A DNA stretch of 64,000 nt from Pelecanus crispus (taxonomy: Eukaryota > Chordata > Aves > Pelecaniformes > Pelecanidae). The stretch is from the NCBI RefSeq assembly GCF_030463565.1, contig NC_134652.1, positions 8,397,897 to 8,461,896 of the forward strand, in the 5' to 3' direction. The notes under the pieces are model-generated. The model had not been told where the DNA came from. It saw only the letters and a list, made by a program, of their open reading frames with translations, and did no database searches. Shown in pieces: positions 22,943 through 38,000 of the stretch. The position numbers were made by a program, and so were the translations under genes. Position 1 is the first letter of the stretch. Each line of letters starts with the position of its first letter.

Positions 22943-25900
22943 AGAATTTATAAATAATTTCTTTGAGTAGTTTCTGCTGCAGTCACTGAGTTTCTGGTTA
23001 AACTAAAGAATTTACTGCTGGAATGGTGTTCATCTTGGTTGAGAGACACAAGCAAGATCCGTACAAGTTTTGAAAGCTTTTCCTGTTATTATTTATCTTC
23101 ACTGTTTAACAAATTGTAGTTGTTTCACAAACCAATTGAATCTGGGCTAGAATTCAGACCTTCAAGATGTTCAATGATCCCAGCCAGCATATCTAGTAAA
23201 TTAGTGGAAAATCTTCAATGAAGACTTCAGTTGACAGGTATGTTTGTGTTGCAAAGAAAGTTTCTACAGTACAGTTAAAGTGCCCAACCACCAGTGAAAT
23301 GGTTATGTATGCGGTGTCATGGGTGTTCCTAAACTGCTCTACCCAGCAAGGTGGGTATGTGCTGTGTTGGGTTTGGTAGCTCAGACTTCTGCATGACACC
23401 TGCCCAAAGCTGTTTCGGTGCATCTGCTTCCCTAAGCACCCTTCCTTCTGGAAGGACTCTTGCCCTTGTGGAGCCCTGCCTGGGTTAATAAGCCCTTGCA
23501 GGACTTGGGAGTGCATCTCTATTTACTGTAGGACCCAGCTGGAGCCCGGCAGCATTTTAGACCTGTCTGTGGCCATATATAGCTATGAAAACCACCAGGG
23601 AGATGCTAGGTGTAGCAGAGCAGAAAAGAAAGAGAGGAGAAACCTTACTTTTTGTGAGATGAGAGAAAGGCAGAAATTGTTTTCAATCTGGGTTGGGCTC
23701 TGGAGAGCTACTTTGTTATTTTTTTCCCACTAACAGTTGTAATTCATTTTAGTCTTAAAACTACATGGGAACAATTTACCTTTATAATTTCTTAATTCCC
23801 CTGTTCAGCTTGCAGCTACACTATAGTTCAGCAGAATGGTCTGTAAGGAGCAGTGCACCCAGCCCTCTCCATTAAAGCTGTTTCATGTAATGGAAAATAC
23901 AGGGATTCTACTACAGCAATAAAGTTTTCGCATTTTTGAAGACTTACCAGATGTCATAAAAATCTGTCTGCGATAGAGTGTATTACATAGATCAGCTGAT
24001 GATAGAGTTAATCAGACTGTTACTCATACTTAAAGACAGTAATTAATTGCCAGATATGACTAGCATAAAAATAAATTAGGATAATCATTTGGGAATACTT
24101 TTTTTAGCAATTCTGTGTTTCTTTAACTGTAAACCTTACAGGAACAATTTGAGATGTAAATTCACAAAATTATTTCTTAATTTCTGTCCATATATGGATA
24201 TGTAGTGGAAATCATAACACTTACATACTTTGTCCTGACTTTAACTTAGTCTTGACGCTAGGCTTCAATATATTCTCTTGTATCAGTTTTAATGGCAACA
24301 GAGTTATGAAAAATACACACTTCCTTCTGAATGGGCACAAATATTACGATCTGCTTTTGTAATGGCATTAAATGGAAGATTGTGGTGTTTGCCAGTGTCA
24401 CTGAAATGAAGACACTAATACTTAGAGTAACTAATACAACATATGTAAAATGCTTTAAGTGATGCTAAATGCTTTGAAAAATATCCTGTCAAATATACTT
24501 TTTATGTGGTATTTTAAATGTAAGCCATTGTGTAGTAAGAACTAAAATGGACTTTTACATGAATGCCACTTGTGTGGTAAATGACTTAAACTATTATTCC
24601 TGTTTGCCTGAGCTAAAGCAAGAAGAATCGAAATTGAAGATCATAGGCTTGCAGTGACACGGCAGAAGGCTTCACGGTGGTGTTTGATTCACCTCTGTGA
24701 ATGATCTGGCTTGGTGAATAATTCCTAAGTAATTAAACAATGGAAATGATGCAATGTAACTCTGAAAACTTCAACAGGGTTTGGTTTTTTTTGAAGAGTA
24801 ACTCTCCATACTTGCTAACAAAACTTAATGCAATATGGTAGAATAAACAAAACAAATTCTAATGTTGCCAAGCAAAGAGCCCAGTGGATTACAAGGGGAG
24901 GTGGGGTGGGAACAGCAATATTAGTCAGTGGTATTGTTTTAAAACAATACTACAAAAACTCAGATTTTTTTTTTTCTTTTTTTTTTTCCCCTGTTCCTCT
25001 GAAAGAAGGGCAAATGAGAGAAAATATCCAAGTTCATTATGGGGATGGTGGGAGAAGATTATGGTAATTTGAGCGGCTGCTTCTTTCAAATGTGATCACA
25101 AGTCCCAACTGTGACTTGCCACCAGTGATGCAGGACTTGCAAAGTGCAGGAATCCTTCCTGTTTAATTAATCTCGCAAGCTCCTGAATTTGATTGTCAAC
25201 AGTGGTGCCACAGGTCATGTCCAGAGTGAGCTTCTGCATTATTTGATCCTGTTTGTTTACAGCAGGGGCCCATTAGTAAAGTGCTGTGACTCACAAATGG
25301 TGACACCTTTGCTAGGGGACAGTTGGCAAGTATGTGCCATGGTGTGTCCCCCTGTGCCCATCAGTGCCCTCCCCACCGTTGCAATCTGAATAGCTGAGCT
25401 GTCTGTAAAACTGCTCCTTAATTACTGCTGTTTACAATTTTAAGGTGAACTGTCAGTCATCTCAGCTTTGAAAATGGTACTGCGGATCCTGAGCTAGACG
25501 ATCTCTGCCAGTTTGGAAGACTTTAAGGGTGTGAACTGGACCATCTTCTCTCTTGTTAGAAGTGACTAGGTAAATGTAGATTGAGAAGCTTCTGTAGTTC
25601 AAGCATTTTAAAAACTAACTGGAGGAGTGAGGATAAGCCTTGGAAAGTTATCATGTCTAGAATTCAGAACAGATAAAAATATTTTTTCCCTTTTGGTTTA
25701 CAGCTGTCAGAGATTATTTTCAGCAGTGAGACAGTCATTTTCTGTCTAAATGGTCCAAGAGGATGTTGTTAATTTTCACATGGACATAGGCTCATGTTTA
25801 GAGCAGAGGATTAAAACTCTTGAACTCAATGAATGAGTCATGTACAGAGTTTAGACTTCTGTTAGAACATCAAGACAATTTTCCTCTGACCAGGATTGTG

Positions 25901-28756
25901 GAGAGCTGATGTTTGTAGAGAGACTTGAGACCTCCTTGTGGGAGAATATATTGCTGAAGTGAGAAAAAGCTAGCATTTTGCTAGCATCAGTTACTTGAAC
26001 CAATCTCTAATCCAGCTGGCTAAAGGCAGAGTTTTGGGGTGGCTTGGATTTATTTGGTTGGTTTTTGGTGTGGTTTTTTTTCTGCTGCTGTTCTCCTTGA
26101 ATGCCTAAAGGCTGCTTGCTGAACCACACCTGCCTCTCTTCCAGCTCTATGTGAACAAGAGCATATTCTGCATCTTCTGCCCCATTTTGGAGCAGAGCCA
26201 CGATTGAGGCTTTCTGGTTAGACAGGGAAATTTTGCCTTCGTCCTGTCTGAGACTGAAATACAGCAGGATTTTTGATCTCTTTCTCTTCATTTGAACCAA
26301 CAGTTGGCTTCAGCTAGGTCACATACAATTTAAAAAAACCAAACCACACAAACTCAAGAGATCACAGAGGTGGCATTGACTGCATTGAGTTCACTAGGCT
26401 ATTTCAGTGTTTATGGAATTTAGAGTTTGGGAAACTACTATTCTTGAAATGCAAAAAAGTCTGTGCATGGTCAAGTTGATCTTGTTTGTGCTGATAAGAG
26501 AGTAGTTTTGATAAGGCTGATTCAAGATTTCTCTTTTACCCATGGCTATTTCAATATAGACAGCAATGGCAAATCTTTTAAGAGTCTCCTTGCCGTATTT
26601 ACAATTATTTCTGTCATATAAGCAAGAAAAAAAAAATCTGCTCTCTTTCTGAAAGGAGCTACTTGACTATTTACATTTGTTTTATTTGTTCTTGTAGGAT
26701 GGGTCTTAAAGTTTTAAAAGTGTTTTTCTTGAGTGTCTGGTTTGAGATATACCTCAGAGGTACTGATATCTCCGTAAGAAAGCAGACTGTAGTTTAAGAA
26801 TCTGGAAATGTGTGAAACATCTTTGAAGGAAGAAAAAAAAAAAACCCAAATAATGAAATCCTTGCCCTTTTTTTTAGGTCTTGATTTAAAAAGTGACTGT
26901 TCATATATTGAGAACTTATGTGTATAAGCCTCCCACATGCCTGTGGCAGAATATACTGTAACACAGTGGGTGGAGTGCTAGAATTGATTTGCAGTTTTCC
27001 ATAAAATTTCCTAGAAAATAAACTTACTCTCTTATTGCAATGTTTTTCAGGTTGTTTGTAAGCCAATTTTTCATGGGTGTGGGTAAAGCTGAAATTAGTA
27101 GATTTCTATACTGAATAAGAGTATAGTTTGAATTACTCAAGTCCCCTGAATATGAATACTGACACACTTCTGCAGCTTTGTTCCTTGTGAAACCAGTGGA
27201 AGCTGGGGAATTGCTTTTGCAAGATCTGCAGTGGTGGTACTTTTCTTTTCAAAATACTTTTTTTTTTTTAAAAAAAAAAGTAGTACTAATCTTTTTCAAA
27301 ATGAGGATGCGTTTCATTTTTCTATCTTCAATGTGAAGAATGATATAAGCTGTTTGCTTATAATACCTAACCCTAACAAGCTTAAATGTAAGCTGATAAG
27401 TACTTTTAAAATCTTATTAATGTGATTGTGCCTTTTTAGGAGTGGGTTGTAATATTTTAGAATTTTTGTAGAAGTAAACTTCATCTTAAATTACACAAAA
27501 TGTAAGAATACAGGATTTCTTTAATGACTTAAAATATGTGGTGTCAATCACTCTTTTTGAAATTTACACACTTCACGGGCACATGACTTGTGTTGCTGTG
27601 AATCAGACAAAAAAGGCGATCTGAAAATGATGGAGTTCTGCTCTGTAGTTAGTCGAACCTTTTGAGTACTCCCAAAACGGAAAGTAAATTCAGCAGTTAG
27701 TATTTCAAAAATATTTTAGATACTAGAATCTTCAAATACAGTAGCATTTACAAAAGTAAATTGATGCTAATTGATGCTTTACTAAACACAGTCTGACTTG
27801 AGATTTTGATCTGATTTTTACTTAGTGTAGTAAACAAAATTAAGACTTGGAATGTATACAAAGTAGCCTTATGCTAAAGATACTTGCATTTTTAGCTGGT
27901 GGGCTCTTCTGAGATTTGAGGCCTCTTTTTCCCTTGTTTATTAAGATTTAAATATTCAGTTAATGTAACTCGATTAAAAAATTCATAAAGCTGATGATGT
28001 TTAATCGTATTTTATGGCAGTAGAGTAGTGCTGGAATTTGTATAATAGAAGTGATTAATGTGGTCTTAAACAGCTATCCAGTAATTTTTAGACCACTGTT
28101 TTAGACAGCAAACTTCCTTTATAAAACCAGAGAATAATTTAAAACTTTTCCTAGAACTTACTCTAGAAAAGTTCTCACTTCTTAACTAAAGCTCTAACAA
28201 AATCCTAGCCGCCTCCTGTATTTACAAATGAAGCTGTAGGTCTTTCTGATTCTCCAGTTAGGAAATGGAGTACTGAGAGCTTTTGAAGTTTGTTCCTGTC
28301 TATGTTTAGCTCTTAACAATTTTTTTTTTTTATTATGATTCTGGATGTTCTCAACAGATGCAACGAACAGAAACACAAGTGCTTGGTTATCTTTGGCCAG
28401 ATAAATTGATATTTTTTTCCCAGTTCTTAATAGATTTCCTCATGCAACTAAAATTATTGTTGTTAAGTAGGTACTGGTGGGAGCAGTTAATTTAGGTAAT
28501 AGGTTAATTAAACTAAACTAAGGCATAAAAGACTCCTGTCCTCTTCTCTATTAAAAGCTGACTTAAGGACAAACAACCATCACAGAATAGTGAATACAAA
28601 TTAATGCGAACATAGGTCAGGCATTTCTAAAAGTCAACCACTAAATTACAGTCTTGTTCCAGGTAGGTGAATTTCTCCTCCACAGAACTGGCAACTGGAA
28701 GGAAGAATAGCATTATTCAGGGGCTGAAAACACCCAAAATGGGGGGAACAAACTTC

Positions 28757-28784
28757 TTTTTTTTTTTTTTTTTTTTTTTTTTTT
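28757..28784. repeat. T28 homopolymer
   Basis: Twenty-eight thymines followed by CCCCAG, which looks like a strong polypyrimidine tract and acceptor. It could also be the poly-A tail of a minus-strand retrocopy, but no recognisable body follows on the right. Confidence 0.9.
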
Positions 28785-31700
28785 CCCCAGATGCAATTTT
28801 GATCTAAACTTTGAGTGAGGCGGTGATAAGAGCAAATGAGCCACTGAAGTGACTCTGAAATATGACATGAATGAAGTGTAGAAGTTTCTCATATGAAGGA
28901 GACGTACTGACTGCGTGCAGGGTCTGGAAGCATTTTTGCTGTGCTTTGTATGTGGAAGAGCTCAGTATTATGCTACTTCAAGTATAACTTTAATCCTGTA
29001 TATTAATTGAGTAACTCTATCTTAATTATCTTTCATTATAATCATCTGACCTAATTCCTCATGTGAAATTACTTTTTTTCTTTGCTGTTGTGTCTTGTGG
29101 TATTTGTTGAGAAATACTTTTGCTACTCAACGGCTTCTTTTAAATAGTATTTTTATAGGTTTTTTTCACATGCTAAAATTTCACATGAAGTTTGATTGAT
29201 GCATATTCCTCTTCATATTATTAAGTTAAAGTGCTGGGTTTAACTAACATTTTCTTAATAGCATGCTATTTGAATTTTAGACTTCTGGACAAATAAGATG
29301 ATAAATTTGGGGAGGGAGACTGGTAATTTAAAAACAAATTGAAAAGGCACTATAAGCATCTAATATAAGGCACTTCTAAAGACTTTTTAAAAATAGTATT
29401 CATATCCAAGCAGGGGTTTGGGGCAGAGGCATAAGGTGGTCTTTTTTTCTAGTGTAGCTACAATGTGCCTATTTTGTTCCTCTGGAGAAGATGAAGAGTT
29501 TACAAAGGCTTTAACAAATATTGTTTAAAGACAGTAAAATCTCTCCCCGATAAAATCTACCTTACCTCTGATAGTTGTTTAGTATCATTTCACAGGTTTG
29601 GAATTGAAAAGGAGGCTTTTGGATATATGGATTGAGTTGGTGTAATCCTACTTTGTAGGTCAAGAATTTGTGACATGAACGTGAATTTTGCCTTTTGACC
29701 TTGCTGAATAAGGAGATGGCAGCATTAGACCCCACTTGAAAGGGGTTTAATATAGATGCAATGAAAATCTGCCTTGGAGACCCAGGTAACAGCTCAGCAG
29801 TGTTTAGAAAGGTACTGTATTTCTTATAAGTACCTTTTGGTAACGTTTTCTCAGTTGTACGGTCAGGAGCAACTCCGAGATTTCCCCACACCATTGTCAT
29901 GGCTTAAAACGTTTTTCTCGGGCTGCAGCAGTGAATGGACAGATTGCAGACCATTTCTTATGGGCTTGTTCTCCACTGATGGAGGTCCACCACTGTGTGT
30001 AACTAACTTTTTTGGCTACTAGTTAAAGTTAAGAAAGGGAGCTGAGAATAGTGGATGAGTGCTTAAAGATCTAGACAGCCAAATAGCAACCACTTTTTCT
30101 TTTCCTTGTTCAGAGTTTGCAAAGTGAGAGCCTTGAGTTGAGAAGAGCAACCTACCAGAACTGACCAGATCCTGGGGTGGCTGCTGTGATGAGGGCAGAG
30201 ACCAGCTGAGATTAACTGAGGCATTTAGTTTGCTGTCAAGGTTGCTTTATAGACTTTTTGAATAGAGGCTTACTGGTAGGCTACAGGATCTTTTTCTCTT
30301 TCTTAGTCAATGTGATTAATTTCTCCAAGGCATTTATTGGTGGACTTTTGCTCTTCAAGGATGGACTAAATATTAGAGGGTAGCAAAATACACTCTTAAA
30401 GCTATTATAGAAATTACAGCAGGGTTATTTACACAAGGTATTTAATAAAATAACTTCTGTATTATAATAACAAACTCCGGATGATAGGAAACTTACCTCA
30501 CCTTTACATAGGAAATCTGGACAGACATACTGAATCACCAGAGGCACCGTAGTCTGCAGGGCTTGGGAACAGAGTTCGTATCTTTTGTCTTGTTCACTGA
30601 ATTGTATTATTGGCACTATTAGTGAAAAGCCTACTGTTGGTACTTTAATACAATGAAATACAGCTTTGCTTTCATATTAAAAGTGTGTTTTGTTGTCCCT
30701 ACTGTAAATGTTTTATGAAATAAATTTTAGAATTCATTTTGTGTAGTGCTGTGACTGTTCTCCAGCAGGAAAGTCAGAGAGATAGTCCAGACGTGGGGAA
30801 TCTGGCTTCTCTGCAAAGGGGAGAGCACCCGTTGTTGTTCTGCTGCACTCCTGCTTGACCGAACAGAGGAGCAGCAGTGATGGCACTCCTCAGTGCCCTT
30901 CGTTACTGGCGATCAAGTTTTTAAAAGGTAGGGTAGCTCATAGGCTTTCCCCACCACGGGGAAAAAAATGGGAGAGCCTGCGATGCCTGACTTGGTTATG
31001 GGCATGGATTGCAGGTTGCCTAGGTGTGGTTTTACGACACCAGGGAACAGTCTTGCCATGCTGACTGTCGCTGTCTGGGTCTGTATTCATTCACCAGTTC
31101 CCATCAGGAAAGTCTTTCCAAATAAATTTGGGTTATCTTGTACTTAAATAGTCTGTAACAGTTCTCTTAACTAATAGACAACTGAAATCTACTTGAAATA
31201 GTAATTTGTCCGCTGTTTAATTTTGGAAATGTACAAACTTGCAGTAAGTTACCTTAAATAGATAAGCGCTATGTTATAAAATTGAAGGCTTCAGAGCAGC
31301 ACTTAAACATTAAAAAATGCATTTAGTGTGGGTTATTCAGCTATTTGTACGTTGCTAATGCCAATGGAAGTAGGTAGTATGTTAGGGGTTTTTGCTGAGG
31401 ATTTTGCAAATAGTTTCAGTGGTAAGAATGTGAACTAAGTGCTTGTTGCAAATTAAAAGTGTTGAGACTGCTTTTTAATCCCATATTTGTAGAAAATTTA
31501 ACTAATGCTACACAAAGTCCAGCATATGCTGTTAAGTGTTTTGCATATTATTGTATATAACTGCCTTGCATTGGTATTTTAGAATTTTTTCCTCTTTAAT
31601 TCATTGTTGTCTTAATTTTTAAAAAGTCTATTTTGAAAATAGAAATCAAAATTATAGTAAACATTGTGTCTTAATCTACCAAAAAAATGGCTTGTTCTGA

Positions 31701-34232
31701 GGATTCTTTCATCATTCAGTGCTGCAGCAAAAGATTGCAGTGTGTGCTGTACTTAACACTTTGTTCTGAAGTTACTTGAGAGATGACATTTTTTGTTTGA
31801 ATATGTAGGTAGGTATGTCTGCATCCCTACTGGAATAGTTTAGTTTGTTATTTTGCTTTTTTTTTTTGTTTTGTTCTTGCTTATTTTTGGTATTGAAATA
31901 GATTTGTCCAGGTTTGTGTTTTTGTTAAATAGCCTGCCGGCTGTTTTATGGTGTGTATATAAGGGAAAGACCTTGGCAATACCAACACTTTTAAACCTGG
32001 CATTTGCAGAAATTTGGAGAGGTGATGGTAACCTATTGGATCCTCTTTCTTTGTCTGTTCCCCCCCCTCCCAGAAATCTTGTTTCAGTAGCTCACTGAGG
32101 CTCCTGGTGGTGGTCATTAGTTTGAGGTTCCTGTGGAAAACTTTCTTTAATAGATTTTGGGAGAAGGTATATAGGCAGTTGCTGGTACTCACTGAAAAGT
32201 TATTTGTGCTGGGGCGGGGGGAACCTACAAGTATTTATTAACTCAAAACTTGGCGTTATTTTCCAGTGTGGTTGCCTAACCCTTCCTTCTTTGCCTAACA
32301 AAATCTGAGCTAAATCTGCATTTTGAGGGGGTAAAAATCCTTCCTAAAAGAAAAAGGGTGCCCTTGCTTTTGCGCTTAGAGTGAGAAATGCGGGGTGGTG
32401 CGTGCTGAGGGCTCGGGGTGGGTCTGCGTGGGGAGGTGGCCAGGCCCTGAACTGGCTGTAAGTCTTAGGAGTTTGTAGAGTGAAAATAGTGGGGTTGTCT
32501 TGGTGGTATTTTCCCCACTCTTGTGGTGCTTACTATTCCTTTATTAATTCAAGAACTATAAAGGAAGATTATGAGTAAAGTATCAAACCAGATAGTATAC
32601 ACACAAAGAATATTTTGGGTTGGTTGGTTGTGGTATACTCATAAGCCTAAACCATGGCCAGGGTGATTTAATTGCTGCATATTTTTTGTACACAGACTTA
32701 AATACTTTATTCCATTTTTTTTTAATTGAATATTTTGACTTGACCAGTTTCAAAACAGTTTTTGTCCTGAAGGAGTTAATGAGGGGGAAACTTGGAAGAA
32801 AATTAAAGTTAGGAGTTGAATTGGATTTCAGGAAAATAGCTGGAGTGTTGCGTTGTATTTATTCACAGGGAGAACAAAAGAAATGTCTTTCTCATGTCTC
32901 TGTACGAGGCTGATGATTGTACGGAAACGCAGTCTCTCGAATTGGAGCGCCAGGCTCCCTCCTGAAGAGTGTGCCGACAGTTAAAGGGCGCTTAATTATT
33001 TATCTGAATTTCTGAAACTCTTCAGTTCAGATCCATGTGACTGTTTCCTGAACATATTGTGATCTCGGAATGTGACAAGCAGATGCCTCTCCGATGGTTG
33101 AGCAAACAGTACTTATGAAAGACTTCTTTCTCATGAAATGGCAGATACGTCCTGCAGGCAGTGGTGCTCATGTCCTGCTATTTGTAAGTCTTCTCAACAG
33201 GAATAATCACTGGGAGGCCGTGTCAGTGAGAGGGGATGGAAACCAAGGCACGGGGCAGTCCTAGGAAATGGGAGCAATAAATAAAAACAGAAAGAAGGAA
33301 CACCCTGCAAGTGCTTTTTCAAATACTTTCTACAAATGCTAGCGCAGATTCCGTGATATCTGTCTGTTGGCAGGGTTGCGGCCCTTGCTGTTCGGATTGC
33401 GCGTGTGTGTCTGCCGTGTGATGGGGCTGCAGCTGTGCAGCCTCTCCCCCTCCTTCCTTCCCTCAGATCGTGCCTGTGTCCGACACTGAAGCACTGTCAC
33501 TTAAAAAATGAAATCGGTATTTGTAACTTGGCATATTCTAATCAAAGAGGGAGAATTATGTGGTGAGATAACGTGTGTAAAACACTTAGTAGCTTGGACA
33601 TGAACTACTTTTCCTGTGAATCACTTGCTGTGATGAAGGAAACAAAGCTCAAGGGCAAATGCTTAGAATACCTTTATCTTTATTTTAATTCAAGACTGGC
33701 TGAAAAGAGCAACTGAATGTTTTTCACAAAATGAGGGCAGTATCAATCTGTGTAACTAAAGTGTACTGTTTACTAGGATGCACCAGGCCTCTAAGTACAG
33801 CAGTGTCATAAAAATTTAAGCTTTAGGGTCTTAGTATCTTTTTGCCTTTCAATGCTGTGATATTTTATGCAGATGAACTTAAAATAAAGACCTGGTAAGA
33901 TACTTACTGAAAAAGAACTCTTTTGTTAAATCTCATTTGCAATCATGAACATGCTGGGTCATTTGATCAGCTGCCTATTTTCTCAAAATTATCTGCACTG
34001 GTAAATGTAACTCAAATAATCTATTCCTGTGAAGCAATCTTTGTTTATATATTATCCAGTCTTCTGCATCCAAAAAGCTTCTGCTTCTTCCTTTTGACCA
34101 ATGAATATGTAGGAATGGTAGTATTTGTCTTTAGGAGTGTTAAAGATTCATTGTAATCCTGTTACCTTTTATTTATTTCTGTGTGTTAGTGTTATGTCAT
34201 TTGAATTAAGAGAAATCCCCTCTATTTTTCAG

Positions 34233-34355
34233 GTTCAAGCCATTTTTTCCATTTCAAGTATTGCCACCTGACGAATATGAAGATCGAGACCTCTGTATAC
34301 AGGATTTTCTATTGACAGAAGGTCGACTAAAAGTCACGTTAATTGAATGTACAAG
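34233..34355 (+). CDS. PDZD8: PDZD8 exon 2, residues 308-349
   Basis: The 123-nt exon lies between TTTTTCAG|G and ACAAG|GTATGT. It completes Arg308, encodes 40 residues, and supplies two bases of Arg349. It opens with FKPFFPFQVL, directly continuing the SMP end NYKIR of exon 1, and closes with LTEGRLKVTLIECT, a segment strongly conserved in PDZD8 that leads towards the C2-like/PDZ part. The middle, PPDEYEDRDLCIQDF, is acidic and differs most from the mammalian protein as I remember it. The reading phase (2 in, 2 out) agrees with both neighbouring exons. Confidence 0.94.
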
Positions 34356-35034
34356 GTATGTTTTGTGGTCTTTTGCTCACTCTTGACTAAACAAGTACAT
34401 GTGTTTCTTAAGTTTGTAGTAATTATAGCTATAGGCCTGTTCTGACTCAAGGAGTAGCAGCTTTGGTGTTTGAGGTCTAATCAAGAAATACTTTTTTTAA
34501 GTAAAAATGAACAGATGAAAGTTGCAGTAAGTTTGAGGCACTTCTGCATTGTGTGTGGGCCCATGCATTTGCCTTTCATTTGAATTTTGCCTGGGTACAA
34601 GCTAATCTGTGCCTCCTGGTTTTTGTTGTTTTGGGTTTTTTTTTTTTGTTTGGCACACCAAGTTATGAATCTCTTTCCAGGACAGTGTAAATGTTGTAAT
34701 TATCCTATTGTATTATGTTGTAAGCAAAGGGAAATAATTGTTTCACTCAGACTTTACTTAGAGTAGTCTGAGTAACTTCTATAAGGCATTATTTATTGTC
34801 TTCGTCTTGAACAAAATAATTGCAATAAATAAAATGTATTTCTTTTGTTCATTGGAGAGAAAATAATTCTTTTTAAAGCTGGAGAAAAGGTGTGGGGGCT
34901 CTTGGTTTGGTGTTTTCTTTTTTGTCAGACCTCTTAGGTTTTTTTTATGTTAGATCTTATCCTAGTAGTGTTTAGGCTTTGATCTAGTCATGCTGTTCTG
35001 GTCTTTGTGAACTAAACTCTGGTTTGCAGGAAGA

Positions 35035-35053
35035 TTTTTTTTTTTTTTTTTTT
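35035..35053. repeat. T19 homopolymer
   Basis: Uninterrupted run of thymines in intron 2. No other structure is seen around it. Confidence 0.9.
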
Positions 35054-38000
35054 AATTCTTAACCTGGTTCTTTTCATTGCTTGTATTATCGTATGAGCTC
35101 CTTTTTGCACTTTTTTCTGTCATCTTGTGCAACTGTTAGAACTGTATTTGGTGTACTAATGTGGTTTATCAGTGCTGTGGGTTTCCAGAAAATATTATTC
35201 TGCTTCTAAGGATTTTGTGGGCCACAGCAGTGATTATGTTTTGTAGTAAAATTGCTGCTTACCTGTCTCCCTAGCTTTGTGATACATTTTCTGTGAATGA
35301 TCCAAGAATACTAAATGACTCTGTGCACTCCTTAGCTGTGAGGAGCATTTCCTCTTTACCCGTACTTTGTAAGGGAACTTGTGATCCCTCTCTATAGACA
35401 GTTCCTAATTTTGGTTCAGTAGTGTGTTTATTTTTATTAACAGAGGACCCAAAATAACTACCTCAAGTTGTGTGCAGTTAGTAGGTGGTGGTTTTTTTTT
35501 TGTTTGGAAAGTAACTTTTAAAATCCTATGTGTTTCCTGAATCTGAAACGCTCTGTAACATCACCAACATATCACTAGTGTCGTGTTTCTTTCCGTTACC
35601 TTTTAGAAGCCAGATTGCTCAGTTTGACATCATCATCCGACCTCTCAGTATTTTCAGCTGTCACAGATGCTTATCAGATGGCTGGGAGAGGATGCAGTTG
35701 CTGGCTTGTCAGGTCTTTTAAGCTTCAGGTCTGACTTAATCCGACTGGTTTGTGCTGCTTGGAATTTCTAGACACACACTTGAAAATGATGTTTGAACAG
35801 ACCCCTCTCTATGTAGTTGTCTGCCTCTTGGTCCCATAGTAATTCCTCAGATCTTCCAGGTGTCCCGTCCTTTTCTGAAGTGAACAACTGCAACTGCTGT
35901 CCATAGAGTCCCTCTGGGAGTAAATATTCTTGCTTATTTTGCACCTGAAGATATTGATGAGGTAGAAGCTGAAAGACACATAGAGGGTTTTGGTAGTAAA
36001 AGAAGAAATATATAATATATATGGAAGTAATAGTGACAATTTCCGTTTTTCATCGCTACTGTACGTGAGGTGGTGTGAAGGTTGCCTGGGACCATTCTCA
36101 ACAGTTCTTTTGCAGTGCAGCACTGCACGCTGAAATACAGAGCTTTTTCACTCGTGTCCAAAAATTTTTCTTGGCAATCATTCTTGTTCCAGAAATGAAA
36201 TATGACTTTAATTTCTGTGTGTTTTTCAGTTTTGCTCAGTGTCCCAGAAGGTTTTTATATTCTCTGTCAGTACAGTACCTATTCTTTGACTTCAGTACAG
36301 AATTTGGGGTAGGATTCTTGACCACTGACTTTGTATTCCATCTAGTCTGGTAACAGAGTTCTGCTACTTCTCCTGCTTAAGTCTGAAATACAGTGGTGAA
36401 ACTATAGTGATAAAACATTTAGCAAACTTTTCGTACGTTATAAATGTCTAGTTTAATTTCATTATATTCTTCACGTGACCAAATACCTGCGCTTTTTGCT
36501 CTTGTTTTTTTCTAATTGCAGGCTTGACCATATTAATTTCCTTGCTGTCATGCTATTGAAAGAAAAATTAAATCTTGCTCATTTTAAAAATTAAATTAAT
36601 GAAAGGATGGGAACTTTGGCGTAAATAGTAAGGAATATGTTTTGCAAATTTTTGTCTGACCTGTTGAAAATGTAAGTTTTCGTGTACGAGTGCAATGCCC
36701 TCACAGAACTCAATCATTGCAAAAATGCTGTTAGCGGTCATTGCCTTAAATTTTTAAGGAAAACGGAAAAACAAAGCAATGTGCTGTTCAATCTTGCTGT
36801 ATTAATTTTTTTAAAGGTACACTGTGACGAAAGTCTTAAGGCCTGTAAACTCTGATTATATTAGGCAAGAATACTCTTCCAGAACTATGCCATCAAGTGG
36901 GCTTTCTAAATTAGCATTTGTTTCAATACATAACCTTTGTGGACAAGGAAATTTTCCTGAGGTAGTTACTGAGTAAAATACCACAGAGTGTACCTGAGAC
37001 TGACTTGTCAAATTTGGAGCTTTATGGGTTCTTTTCCTTTTGTCTTCAAGTGGACTTCAGTGTGTGGCAGTGGCGCCTTTAAGTATGTGACAATTTAATC
37101 TGCTTTTGACATTCTTAAAATTAGGGTAATACGCTGCTTATTTAAGCTCCTAAAATACTTGCAAATAGAAAGGCCAAAGTTGAAATTAAAAAATTAGGAA
37201 AGTATTGTAAAGGAAATAAATTCAACTTGGTTTTACGTATGTGGTAATAAATAACATATTACTAAAGGTTGTTGTCTACTTTTCCAGCACATACCAGATT
37301 CTTGGTAGACTTGCAGATCAGCACTTTAACATCATCCTAAAAAAGCAGGAAACTTGATAGCCTTGTTATTCATCCTTCTTTCTGGAAGACTGTAAAGACT
37401 TGCTGAAGTTCTTGGCTTGGCTCAGCTCAAGAGTTGAGGTGACCACAGCCTCTATGTGCTTTTGTTGCTCGGTATCAGAGGACAAACACTTCACGTCTTG
37501 GAGTCCTCATAGCTCTCAGGCTGGAAGGCAGGACAGCTACAACCAACCATCTTCATATCCATAGCTACTCTGTTGAATCATTCTCTTCTACCTCATGCTC
37601 GCTTGCTGCAGGGAACTATCCAATTTACAACCGGGGAAGGAATAGAAATTCACTTTCTGTATGCATACTTTGATTACTTGGGCAGTAATTTAATCACATT
37701 TCTTTATTGATTTAATTATAGTTGGGGTTATAAACTTTGTGAAAGGATGTATGAAAGACATCCTGAAATATTGATTTACAAACTTTCATTCTGTAGGATA
37801 ATAGATACCTACTTAATATCCAGTTGTTTTGGGCATATTGTGACACGATCTTAATGTCAGTCTTTATCTGCAGCTGTGTTATAGAATATAGTACCCCTGT
37901 TTGCACACAGATGGAGGTATTACTCAGACAAAAATTTCCTTAGTGTGGTAGCAGTTAAAATTTCCCGTTTGCCTTTCTGAAATTGGAAATTTAATCCCAA

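Larger units (their letters stand above)
13763..34232 (+). other. PDZD8: PDZD8 intron 1 (20.5 kb)
   Basis: GT at 13763-13764 and AG at 34231-34232, with a pyrimidine-rich acceptor. AT-rich throughout. It contains an antisense CR1 copy at 21991-22942, a T28 run at 28757-28784, a T/A tract near 27260-27282 and many short T-runs. A minus-strand open frame of 205 codons at 19142-19759 is unusually long for this composition but is unrecognised. Short G-rich or CpG-bearing segments occur at about 32380-32460 and 33360-33480. No other gene is supported. Confidence 0.85.

Noticed and set aside
25480-25550. Short CR1-like phrase (GAGCTAGACGATCTCTG)
   Set aside because: Only a dozen or so bases resemble CR1, and the flanks do not continue the match.
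35607-35712. Exon-like segment in intron 2 (AG before, CAG|GT after, open frame)
   Set aside because: It is 106 nt long, so inclusion would shift the PDZD8 frame into exon 3, and the donor GTCTTT is weak.
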